Made by a program: the position numbers and the translations under genes
Assembly: GCA_008694505.1 (NCBI GenBank)
Contig: VZDJ01007747.1
Span: 7,906,399-7,970,398 of the forward strand
DNA from: Cyanoderma ruficeps
Taxonomy: Eukaryota; Chordata; Aves; Passeriformes; Timaliidae
DNA length: 64,000 nt
Direction of reading: 5' to 3'
Notes under the pieces: generated by a model
The model's input: the letters and a program-made list of their open reading frames with translations, nothing else
What the model was told of the DNA's origin: nothing
The model's database searches: none
Shown here: piece by piece, positions 15,030 through 26,700 of the stretch
How positions within the stretch are numbered: the first letter of the stretch is position 1
Layout: each line of letters begins with the position of its first letter

Positions 15030-15410
15030 AAGATGGGAGGGTGGAAAGCAAGGTCAAACAAAAGCTCCACAGCCATGCAGGGGCAGGATGAGGAGCTGCA
15101 GCCCATGGCCCCCAGAAACAGCCCATTGCGGCTCACACCCCTCAGCCCTGCTCCTACCTGCACGAGTGAAAGAAAATCACCCACACGGCTCACCATTATC
15201 TTGCTGTGTCATGGTTTTCTTTCAGCACCAGACAAGTAAGCTGGAGTGCTTTATACAAAAGTTTATTCTGCCCATGTGTAAAAGAAGTTTTTGGCTGGGT
15301 CTTGTACTATCCTCTGCTCCTTTCTTCTCTGCCTGCCCCCTCCGCCCTCAGACACACACCTGCCTTTTCTCCTCCTCCCTCCTTCCTTGTAGAGGCACTG
15401 AAAGTCCTGT
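15030..15410. other. GC-richer patch of unknown origin
   Basis: This stretch is visibly richer in C and G than the surrounding intron. The first half is rich in CAGCCC/GGCCCC-like words and the second half is a C/T-rich tract (CTTTCTTCTCTGCCTGCCCC and following). It contains the longest open frame of the window, 139 codons from 15022 on the plus strand, but the translation shows no domain and the frame is explained by the low stop density of GC-richer DNA. It may be a decayed retroelement; I could not assign a family. Confidence 0.4.
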
Positions 15411-16039
15411 AAAGACTTACACCTGCACAGAACTTAATTGAGATCTTCTGGTGGGCTCAGTATTTATCAGTGAGGACCAACTAACATCAAATGACACAGA
15501 CATTACGACTGTATAGGATTTTTTTCAACCTTAAGAGTCAAGCCTAAATACACTTAGAAGAATAGGGGTGAATATTCAAATAAAGTGACTTACTTATTGC
15601 CCTATAAAGTAAGTTCAAACACAATAGGAGAAAGTGCCACACTTTTAAGGAAATAATATGTAAACTACAGTGGAAAAAAAAGGAGAGCAAAATAATACCA
15701 AGTAATATCAGGGAGATCTGTAAATGCTGAATTACCTAGCTATTAATCTGAAATATTGAAACCTCCCATAAAAGTGTATCTGTCAGCCAGAAACAGTCAG
15801 GTCAGCATCTTTGCCCATAGGAATTTGTTTTTCTTGCCAGCAGTTAGAAGCCACCTTTGACAAAATTCACAGAATTTAGTTTCCTCAGAAAAGAGAAAAG
15901 TCAAATCATACCTCCTTTTCTTGAATGAAATTGAAGACCAGGAACAAAAACACCACATAAGAAAATGAGGAGAAATTACAATACAACTGGAACTACACAA
16001 AAGCCTCTTTTGCTTTATAGGCAAAAACTTTTCCCCCTT

Positions 16040-16450
16040 TCCAGCGCCTTCACCTGCTCCTCTCTCACCCTCATAGCAACCCCTTTATAGGCTTGCTCCT
16101 CCTCAGGTGCCCACATCAGGGGGTTCAGCAGCTGCCTGGTCCTTACCTTCTGCAATTACAAAGGCTTTCTATGCGTTCCTGCCTGTGTAAACTTTCTTGC
16201 TCACTAACAGTTCTATTAAACACCTGTTTGATATCAGAGCAAATGCCTGTGACAAGTCCACCACAAAGCCTTTCCTCCAGTGAGGTGCCTGTTCATATTT
16301 CTGCAGCATCAAATTCAGTTCCACCACCCAAGTGGTGCTGAGCAGTGCTCTGGCCCAGTCCCCAGGGCCCACACAGCAGGTCCTGTGTGCCACCTCACAG
16401 CCCAGGCCCTGCCAGCTCCCTCAGGTGACATTACTATCCAAGGAAGGACA
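16040..16450. other. Second GC-richer patch of unknown origin
   Basis: This is a C-rich segment with overlapping open frames of 73-82 codons on both strands and no recognisable domain. It is separated from the patch at 15.0-15.4 kb by ordinary AT-rich DNA. Possible explanations are an unclassified old repeat or a regulatory element. No CpG-island-like CG density is apparent. Confidence 0.35.
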
Positions 16451-17881
16451 ATTCTCATGCTCGTGGCAACAAGGAGTTGCCTAATTCTCTTCGACTGCTA
16501 GAAGGTGATTTTTGGGCACAATACTAAATCTCGTAAAAATCTCCTTCAGTAATCACCCTCCTTGTATTTGGCCAGTGACCATTAAATTTATAAGATGGTT
16601 TGTGGGCGCCAGACATGCTACTTGCCTTACACAGGGGGAATGGAAAACGCACACAGGTCTGACACAAACAGCTGAATAGATTTGGATTAAGAGCACTGTT
16701 GGCTCTAAGTGTAAATATAGACTGATGTTCTTTAAGCAGTTTCAAGCCAGCAATTCATTACTTTCAATTAAATCCTTAGCTCTGATTAGCATTAGCTGTG
16801 TTTGTCTTTCTCACATATTACCCTAATCTTTTGAAAAATGTTTATAATTCATTTAACATCAAACCAGTGGCAAAAAGAGTTTCTTTAACACAAAGCAGGA
16901 AACAAATTACACATTTGCCTCATCACAGATACATGGACCTTTATTCAAATGGTTGATTGCCTTTCAATTGCAGCACAGCAGGCAATCCTCTATTCTGCCA
17001 AACACATCACCCAATGTCACCAAGAGCAGGAAATGTGCATCATAGCGACAGCAGTTTTGAAAAGGTCATAGTCTGAACAACCTTTCACACATTTTAATGC
17101 TTATTTGAAATAAGGCTTTATGAATATCACAAAGGGCTAGCTTAGTTCTCAGTCAGACAAAACAACCTAAATAGTTTTTGCTATTCAAAAGCCAAACTGA
17201 TTAGCTTTAGCAACAATGAACAAAACAATCAAAAGTTTGAGTAAATTATTGACTAGAATTTAGTTTTATTTAGTTAAAATTAGGAAGGCTGTTAGGATTT
17301 GGTTTCAAGAAGCAAGGTTTAACTGCTCTATCACACAATAATATTAACTGTTCCTCTTTGGCAGCTTTTCATATGAAGAACACATTTGTCCATTTTGAGC
17401 TAATAGTATACTAAAAACTATTATTTCCTTGATAGGTATATATGGCTTTCTCTGGGATTAAACATGCTTCTGTATGAAACAACATTATAAAGAGAAAATT
17501 TAACTCATCCCCAGTCAAGTAGCTGTCATGAAATAGGTAATTCAATTATCCACAGTAAAAACTAGCATACCATAGTCCAGATATTATTCAGTTTCTGTGT
17601 TAGACAGTGAAACAGCACTGTTCTTTTGGAGTTTTTAACTTCAAAGCCCTTCTTGCAGATAAATTTGTGATGTCTTTCTGCTACCTTCCCCAGGGACCTG
17701 TACTAGAAAAAGTAGCACACATATTGAGCAGCATTTAAACCATATGGTTAAAGTGCAGCATCACTTCTGCTCAAGGAAAGCTAAAAAAGAAATGTCAAGT
17801 ATTTTCAGTTTTACCGATGTGAAACATTTGCTCCTAGTAAATTTTACACTGTCCATTTTTTTCCCGCTGTTACTAAGGAAC

Positions 17882-18286
17882 TGTGGTGAGTCGACCCTGG
17901 ATGCTAGATAACTGCCCACCCAGCCACTTGCTCACCATCATTGGAGTTCAGAAGGAATTCAACAAGGAATTTACCCACTAATTTCCACTGGCACGCAGAT
18001 GCCCCTCCACCATCTTCTGGAAAACAGCAGAAGTAACAGGGCCATGTCTTAACCACCAATATTCCCCATTCTTTTGCCCATGGAGCCGAATGTTTTATGG
18101 AGTGGGATGCCTCTTTGGCCAGTTTGTCTTCTCCCAATTTCCTGCTTTCACAGGGGCAAAGTGGAAACAGAAATGGCCTTTATACTATTCAAGAATGTTC
18201 AGTGATGTCTAAAACTCAGCACTACTGTGGTCACCTGTTGCCCTGATGTTTTCAGCTTTCTGCCTCTGTGCAGAAGTTTTCTCACA
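17882..18286 (-). mobile_element. Solo-type retroviral LTR, minus orientation
   Basis: Read on the minus strand the segment begins TGTGAGAAAA and ends CACCACA, giving TG...CA termini. Between them it follows a common avian ERV LTR pattern: GCTGAAAAC, TAGTGCTGAG, a TATAAAGGCC-like block, GGTGAGCAAGTGGCTGGGTGG, and GGGTCGACTCACCACA at the 3' end. Open frames here are meaningless. No convincing target-site duplication is visible; the neighbouring LTR obscures the 5' side. The family was recognised from memory, so the exact name is left open. Confidence 0.65.
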
Positions 18287-18289
18287 ACC

Positions 18290-18548
18290 TTCGGATGTAA
18301 ACAAAGTTTATCCTTGGAATGTTTGCATTCTTCTCCTCTGAGAGAAGAATTGAGTGATGGTGCTGTCCACCATACAGGTTAAGGGGTGGCGACCTTTGTA
18401 GCCAATCCCTTGACCTCTGTACATATGTATAAATAATGGAGTTAGATGAAATGTAAATAAAGGAGAGAGTGATCCCTTCACTGCTGCTGTGTCTGCCTGC
18501 TCTCTTCCTGTCCCTAAAGGGGGACACACCCAGCCTCAGCTAGCGACA
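18290..18548 (+). mobile_element. Retroviral LTR, plus orientation (boundaries approximate)
   Basis: This shows LTR-like architecture on the plus strand: a TATAAATA box at 18428, an AATAAA polyadenylation signal at 18456, a CT-rich U5-like stretch, and a 3' end at ...GCTAGCGACA (18548). It is followed two bases later by a primer-binding-site-like TGGTGCC. The 5' end is uncertain; TGTAAACAAAG near 18296 is one candidate. It abuts the minus-oriented LTR, so one probably inserted into or next to the other. Confidence 0.55.
18428..18461 (+). promoter_or_regulatory. LTR TATA box and polyadenylation signal
   Basis: TATAAATA at 18428-18435 and AATAAA at 18456-18461 lie inside the plus-oriented LTR. 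The close spacing implies a very short R region. Whether the element is still active is unknown; the truncated internal region argues against it. Confidence 0.45.
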
Positions 18549-18730
18549 AGTGGTGCCCTCTCTGAGGAGCATCACAGCTCAAACCAGTCACCATTGAGAG
18601 TATCATGTGGGCTGATTTCATGACAGAAAAACCCAGTACAGAAACACTGTGGGAGCTTTGAGAGATTTTCAGGCATTAATAATCCAGCAAAGGGCATGTG
18701 GGTGGGTGTGTTGTAATCCTAACTGTTAAT
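18549..18730 (+). pseudogene. Remnant of retroviral internal region (leader and possible gag start)
   Basis: Directly after the LTR come a primer-binding-site-like TGGTGCC at 18551 and a short leader. An ATG at 18605 then opens a frame of 18 codons with a gag-like look (a tryptophan/acidic start), ended by TGA at 18659, with further stops beyond. Sequence resemblance fades after about 18730 and no pol or env follows. It is an inactive, truncated copy. The gag assignment is tentative. Confidence 0.35.
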
Positions 18731-21700
18731 CAGTGGCACTTCCTAGAAAAAAATATATACAGATGAATGTCAGAATATTTTTTGTTATATGGAATTTCTG
18801 ATTCAACTTCTTCTGTAAAAGCGGTAACATATTAATAATTTTCATGTCCTTTACGTGTGTGAAACATAAACACATGAAATTTAACGGTGTAAAGATTGTT
18901 AACGTGAAATACGACATTCACAAGCCCTTCAGAAAGAACAGCAAAACAGTACACACTGGTATATATGAGTATAGCCCTCAGAGACACTTAGCTAACGAAC
19001 TTTGACACCAATGACCCATGTGTGGCTTTCTGAAATGAAAAAAACAAAACACCAACAGACCAAAAAAACCCACGAAAGCCCCCAAAAACATAAATATTTT
19101 AGAGACAATAAGAGGGAGTTTTAAAAATGATGTTTCCATAAATAATATTACCCTATGGATTTTGCTAGAAGAAAATTATTTTAATTATGTTTGAACTTTC
19201 CTGACTTAATTTTGCCATTTTAAGTAGCTAAAAGTGATGCAGAGCTCCATGCACTGTGTATACACCTTCTATTTTCTTTTTTTTTTTTTTCAGAGCAGAC
19301 CGGTCCAATCTGCTCCATATATTCAGCAATTTTTTTTCTAAACATGTTAGGATTAACCCAAAATACCTAGAAATTTGAAAATCACAGTCAAAGCTAGGCA
19401 GTATTGACATAGGCAAAATGGCATTCCTAAGGAGAGAATATTGCTCTATGAAAAGAAAAAAATATATGAAAAAGTGAAGTATTAAAAAATGTTTGTCTTG
19501 ACATATCAGAATAGTCTACATGAACAGTCCATTTAGAATTATTTTTACATTGATGTATGTGTATTAAAAAAAATACCTGTTAAAGCAGAGATGTTCACTC
19601 AAATAAATATATAAGTGATTACTTTCACAGAAAATAATGCCCGAGTGAATTGATTCAGTCAAGCAATGTGACTGTTGAAATTTTTGTTTGTGCTTAGACT
19701 ATTATACTAGAAAGATATTTTCTGTGAAATATAATTCCTAGGGAAAAAAAAAAAGAATAAAGTATAGTTTTCCTGCTAAGCCTGAGTAACACAGTTTCAA
19801 TTTTATATCCAGTAGTCTTTATGGAAACAGTTTGCTATAGTATCGATTATTTTCTTCCAATAAATATGCAAAAGCAAACTGAAGTCAAAATACAAACACT
19901 CCTACCACCAACTTCATGGAAAATCAATCTTACGAGAAAACCGTATATATCTTTATGAATGAGAATACATTTAGCTTTCAACAGAAAGAAAAAAATCTAG
20001 TCAGATATTTCAACTGTCAAGTTTTTTATATTAGTTGATACAACTTCTGTCTAGTGACAAATTGCCCTTCTAATCATGGAAAAAAATACTACTTTTTTCA
20101 TAGATAATATTAGAATTTGATAAAACCCACCAGCATTTTACATAAGAATTAATCTAGGGCTATAGTTAAGCATTTAAGAAATACAAGCTACAAAACTAAT
20201 TGCACCAAAAATAAAAAATATATAATTTTACACTATGATTCAATAGAGTGCTGTCTACAGGAACATTTCTAGTGATGCATGACTTCCACACACCTGGTTT
20301 AGCTGTCACATTTCTTCCCACCAGAAAATGGCAGAAAGTTAAACTGAAACCTATGGTCACCACAGCTACCAAATCCTGGTCTTATTTCAGTGGTTTAGCT
20401 ACCGAAGTGCAGAAATGTTTCAAACGAATGAAAATGGAAATCCTGCTATAATATTTGTGTTATACGCAGTTTCTAAAAGCAATACTAACTTTCATGCCCA
20501 TTAGTAAAGCCAAAGAGTTTGCTACACATCGTACCTTCTCATGTAATTTCAAGAAATCTACAAAATGACACACACAGATACAAATTTACTCTCTTAACTA
20601 GAGAAATAAACTTTGCCATGGGAATGACTATTTTGAGCTACTTTTTTTTTTAATCTAACTGAATTGAAAGGCATTTCAAGTCACCAAAGCCTGTTTATGT
20701 TTGGCAACCCTAAATTATTAATTGAAGCAGAAATAAATATTTCATCACAAATCCTTTTGAAAGTAGCAATGCCTTTGTAACTAAATTTTTACAATTGTTT
20801 TACTCATAAACAGTTTAGTTGAATGACTGAAATTATAATCCACAATATATTTTCCTCTGTTCTTAAAGGCTGCCTTTGCAGCATTTTGAAAACTACCAAA
20901 AAAACCTGAGATCCGTGTGAAATGACTCATTAGTTCAAAGTTGCAGGAATGACCCAGATGACTTTGTTTGCCATAAAGCAGTTATTTGTTGACACTATCC
21001 ATTTATCCTTATGCACAAGCATGACTGAATTATAACCGCATGATTTTCTTCTCAGTGCTACATTGTAACGTAACATTCTCATAATCCATTTTAAGTCATG
21101 GCAGAACTTATTTTACTGCCTTAAGTTCATTTTGTAGGCAGATGAAGTAGTACAGTATTAGAGTCTAGGAAAAAAAAAGGTACAAGTAGGAATAGGAATG
21201 ACTTTTAAAGCAGTTTAATCCATTAACTGCCATTGCTATTTCTGAAGAATTTGAGCATTAGTGTACTTCCAGTCGTACTGGTTAAGACTGTCAAACTTCT
21301 TGTTGAGCCCTTAAACCTATTCTTTATTTCATACAGAATTTAACCTGTATCATTTTTTCAATGCTCAACTAAAGCTAAAAGACATTTTAACAGCATTGCT
21401 ACACATCACAGAATTCTGTTAGCACTAGGATTTCCAGAAAACAGAAAAATGGTGGATAATGTATTGGTAAAGCTTTCTGGAGCTCTCGCACCTTTTTTGA
21501 AAAAGAGGTGGAAAGCCCAGCACCTTGAAAGAATGGTACCTACTTCCTTTACAGTTCTTTTTAATTTTCCTCCTGAATTTAAAAGACAGTTTAAACAATA
21601 TTCATCAATATATATGGCCCTTTTTTTCAACATAACTTTACTGGAGTGATTTTGTCTGGGCATATATACTTGACAAGGTGCAGGTACTGATCTTCTGTCT

Positions 21701-22727
21701 TCCTCTCTCTTCCTCATCCCCACAAGAATTATTTGACTTTCCTTCCCACATTTCCCTTCTTAAAGAACTTTTTTGAATAGACAGAAATCTTGACAGTAAT
21801 ATTCCACTCACAGGGACACCACAAGAGTGCCACAAATTAACTCAGCAAGGGGGGAAAAAAAAAATCTGTGTGTGGATTCTGCATTGTAGACAAGTCAAAC
21901 TGTTTTTTCAGAAAGAGGCACACTTTCCTGTAACATGATACCTGTGTGCTATGATAAAAGAGAAACTGAAGATTTCCAAGGAGGTGATGCCAGCTGAAAC
22001 AGATAAAAATGTGCAAATGATTTAGCAAGGTGTTAAGTGCACCATCTGAAGATGTGTCAGTACTGTGAAATTCCTGCAGCTAACACAGAAAGCATTCCAA
22101 GTGCTAATGACTAAACTCTTTAGACTTTCAAGGTCTAGGCTTTATTTGGTTGTTTCAGCTGCTTTTTTCTCCCCCCCTCTAAGTGGACTATTTGCCATTT
22201 TATTTTGGCATTTGGTAAACTTGAGTACTGTAAAAATGAGAAGTCATGCCGTCGTACTGAACAAATGTATAATAAAACAACTGACAAAAAGCTTTTAGTA
22301 AATAGAGTGATTTTTCTAACATTATTATCTAATAATATTGTGTTTTAATAAAAAGGAAATATCTTTCTTGACAATTTCTCAGGGATTATTTAGTGCCTTT
22401 TATTTTAAAATAATATGTAATCTCATAACAATATCAAACAGACACCTTGAAAAACAATACACACCATTGGAAATAGCAGATAAAAAAGTATCACTTTTTC
22501 CCCCCATTTCCAGTTCAGTCCCTAGAATCTAATGGTCATCAGCAATGGCCATACTCCTATTCTCACATCTGCATTCATATTTAAGATAATTCTGGCTACC
22601 TTTAGTTTATATCCTTTATTCCAATATGTGAGAGGGAAGAAGAATCTCCAGACCAGTTTAGACTTCTAGGGGGATAATCACCAGCTTAGAAAAAACAGTC
22701 ATTGTAATGCTTTTACAAATCACTTTG

Positions 22728-23705
22728 GCATAGAACCATTGAATCATTAAGGCTAGAAAAGACCTTTAAGATCTTTGAGTCCAACTGTTAACCCCGCCAA
22801 TAAACCATGTCTTCAGATGGCACATCTACATGTTTTTTGTACATTTTCAGATATGGTAACTCTACCACTTCGCTGGACAGCTTGTTCCAATGACCACTCT
22901 TTCAGTGAAGTAATTTTGCCTATAATCCAATTTAACACACACACATCAATGCAACTTGAAGCCTTTTCCTCTTTTCCTATTGCTTTTTTTTTGGAAGAAA
23001 CCAACCCTCACTTACAACACTCTTTCAGGCAGCTGTAGGGAGTGATAAGGTCCCCTCTGAACCTTTTCTGGAGATACTGCAGAACCTCAAAGTCTTTCTT
23101 GTAGTGAGGGGCTCAAAACTAAACACGGGATTTGAGGTGTGATCTCACCAGTTCTGAGTCCAGGGGGACAATCACTGCCTTGGGTCTGCTGGCCACACTA
23201 TTCTAGATACAAGCCAAGGTGCCACTGGCTTTCTTGGTCACCTGGGCACACACTGGCACATGTTTAGCTGGCAGTCAGCCAGCACCCCCAGATCTTTTTC
23301 TGCTGGGCATTTTTACAGCCATACTGCCACAAGCATGTAGCACTGCATGGGGCTGTTGTGACACAAGCACAGGACTCAGCACTAGGCCTCTTTGTCTTGG
23401 CCCATACAACTGGCCCCGGTGCAGCCTTCCTCCCCTCCAGCAGATCAACACTCCCACCTGCCTTGGTATCATCTGCAAACTGACTGAGGGTGTACTCAGT
23501 GCACCCGTGTAGATCATCAGTAAAGATACTAAACAGGTCTGGACCAAATACTGAGCTCTGAAAAATCCCACTAGTAACCAATCCACCAGCTGGATGCAAC
23601 TCCATTCACCACCACTCTCCAGGCCTGGCCATCCATCCAGTTTGTTACCCAGTGAAGAGTATACCTGTCCAAGCCATGAGAAGCCAATTCTCCAGTCATG
23701 AACTC
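22728..23705 (-). mobile_element. CR1 LINE with reverse-transcriptase remnant
   Basis: This is the largest mobile element in the window. On the minus strand two frames, broken by a frameshift near 23.58 kb, give pieces of the CR1 ORF2 reverse transcriptase. The upstream piece has ASHGLDRYTLHWVTNWMDG and VVVNG. The downstream piece has [16 protein letters not shown], then FADDT (the catalytic F/YADD motif) and [11 protein letters not shown]. Beyond this the reading frame decays. The low-coordinate end (about 22728-22790) resembles the CR1 3' terminus in reverse, with ATTGAATCATTAAGGCTAGA and AAGACCTTTAAGATC. It is 5'-truncated near 23705 and non-functional. Confidence 0.9.
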
Positions 23706-26700
23706 AGATTTGATGGAAGACACAAAGACAGGAAAAAAATTAATGATAAATCTTAAGCATCTGATTTTGGTTCCTAAGTTCATATAAGGAAATACACAAA
23801 ACACAGCTTAAAAATAGTAGATCTTCAGGTTCCATTTGTTTACTTGAGACAGCCAAAGCATTTGTAAAAAAGACATCTGTGTTATGACCTCAAATGTGGT
23901 AATAATCTGCATGTCCACCATGACTTGTGTTCAATACCAAGTTATTGGAAATGTTTCCACTGGTAAGAATACCCTTAACATAGAATATCTTTGCCAATAA
24001 CTTAAACATAAGAGTAAATAATGGAAGAAAAAACATCAAACATTCATATTTTAACCTGCTGTCATTTCAAACATTTATTTGTTCTAGACTTCAACTGAAC
24101 TCTCCACTTTGGTTTGTGTTATTCAAAGGTTCTGCGTGAACTTGATTTAAGTGATCATGCAAAACATACTGAAAGGTAACTAGTTTTCAAAACAGAAAAA
24201 AACCCAGAAGCCTTGTATTGAACAATAGGGTTTTTCCTCTTTAGTACCTAAATATATAAATAAATCAATTTTCCAGTGTAAAGTAAAGCAAGGATGTGTG
24301 TGTTCTTTACTGCTTCTCCACAAGAGCCTTATTTTACACAGCTTCCCTAATATATTCCATGAAAATCCAATTTGGCATTTATTCAGGTGTAAATTCTGGG
24401 CCTTGAACAACCTGAATTCCTACACTAAGAAAAAAAGAAAGGTAACCATAAGAGATTTGGAGCTAGCAGGAGGAATTGTTTCTTGAGATCATGAAATTTT
24501 GTAAGCAACATGAATTCCCTTAAGCATGGTAGTTCTTGAAAGAAACACTAGTGACTAGGACTGGAAAGTGGAAAAAGACTATCATTTCTATATTCCCTCT
24601 AGAATAAGAGCAACATTAGAAAATAGTAATCTAAACGAATTCATTGTTTATTTTTCTGTTACTATTGTTGAACTATGCTGAAACAATCTTGTTGAAAGTG
24701 TAGTTTCCCTGAAGAACAGATATAAAAACAAAGCAGAAAAGCCAACTGCAACAGGCCTGTGAAGAAATAGGAGGAAAATAGGTTTATAGACCCCAGCTGA
24801 AGTAGAAAACAGTAGAACACCCCAAGGCCATGACAATTCAAGTGTTAAATAAAACTATGAAATGAAAAAAAATGAAATAGAAACTCTAAAAGACAGCATT
24901 GCAAGTATGCATAAAATAATGTATAATTCATCTTATGTCTCAGAAATTGAACTCAAATAGCATTAAAAACTAGATTTACTTTAATGCTGGTGCTGACACA
25001 GACTTTCAAGGATAAACATCAACAAAATCTGAGGCTAAACTGAAAAAATGCTTTTTATGAATAGGTCTGATAACATCTACCATCAGGCAAATACCTCTGT
25101 ATCCCTATGTTAGTATACGTATCTAACTGTTCTATAAACTGTGAATTCCAAGCTATTACACAGCTGAATTTATGAAATATTGACATGCACTGTGTTCTGA
25201 GTACAAAATATACAGCAAAGCGTGTAATTCTGCAGAAGAAAAAACAAAGGAAAGTACATGAGGTGAAAAGAGCTGTTATTGACAGCTATTTTTCAAGACT
25301 GTTACAATATAATACACATGGTTTGTCCTTAAACAGGGAAGCATAAAGAGCAAAGGACACTTGCATCCTTCTCTGTAATGGAAAAAGTCAGATGTTATTC
25401 TGGAGCTCTCTGATTGCTTTTTCTAATACTGCTATACTTTCTGAAAAATAAAATGGAGATGTAGCAAGGTAAAAAGAAATTCTTTCCCTCTCATTCCTCA
25501 AGAAAAAGCTGCTTTATTGCTATGACTCTCACCCATTCTTATAGTTGAAAAAATAGATGATGGATCTTTAGGGAGAAATGAGGTGTTCTGGACTAACATT
25601 TAATTTTTCCTCCCTCCAAAAACTTTCTTTCTTTTCTACTATCTTCTCATTTGTTCCAATGACAGAGAAAAGAAAATTCTCTCTTTCTGAGATTCAAAAT
25701 TTACAAACACCCACACCTTTATGCTTAGTCAATCAAAGCTTGCTTAATGTGAAAAGCTTTGGCAGGTAGCTTTATTATTCTGTATTCATTTCTTTTTAGC
25801 TGTCTGGTAGAAGAATAATGAAAACCATTATTATGTGATTCTGGAAGTTGTGACAGAAAGTCATGCTTCTATTTGAGTCCACCTAGGCCAACCTGACTTA
25901 CACTTTTACAAACAATCCATGATAGGATGAATTCTGAAATATGTTTTGTATTCCTGCTATATGAGAAATGAATAATTTGTAAACATCATGTGTATGAAGA
26001 TGAGAAACAAGCTATCATAACTCTAAAAACTAAAAAGTGGCATGTAACAAAGCAGGATGCTTATGGGTTTCTTAGAAAGAAGATTAGCTTCAGAGCTGAT
26101 GATCCGGAGATGAGTCAAATTATCTGTTCATAGAGAAGAGGAAATGTTCATGCTTAATAAAAATTACTACCTCTCTGTACAAAACTCCAATTTCAAACTG
26201 TATATGTATGCACATGTTCAAGTTGCAACCAGATTCAGTTCCCTTTTTAAACAGAGTATTTCTGAGGGACCAAAAGAAAAACTGCAAAACAACATCCAGA
26301 CCACATTAGTGTCAACAGTTAACATGGACAAAGCACAAACCACTGATCATAAAATTGCTCCTGAGAATAAAGGCAATCTTAAATATACAGAACACAAAGA
26401 TCCCTTCAAGAAGCAGTGAGCAGATTTTTCATGGCGATCTTTGCTTCTATGAAATGGGCACAAATTTGGGGAAGGTGTCATTGCTCATCTACTCCGGTTC
26501 AAGAAGAAAAGTCAGTCGGTTGCCAAAATTCTCCCTGAAAAATCTCTTGTGTGAGATACAAGGACTGTGCAAAAGGAGAGTGCATCCACCACCGCATATA
26601 CTCCTACTGCAAACCCAGTTCACCTTCTTTTCACAAATGGCGTTCAGATTTTGATCCAAAGTTCATCCTAATTAAACCATCATTCTGAAATCACAGTAAA

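Noticed and set aside
15022..15441. Longest open frame of the window, 139 codons on the plus strand
   Set aside because: No domain or family is recognisable, the frame overlaps others on both strands, and it lies in a GC-richer patch where stops are rare.
21449..21649. 66-codon plus-strand frame with a protein-like beginning
   Set aside because: A frame on the opposite strand overlaps it, no family is recognised and it ends in low-complexity sequence.
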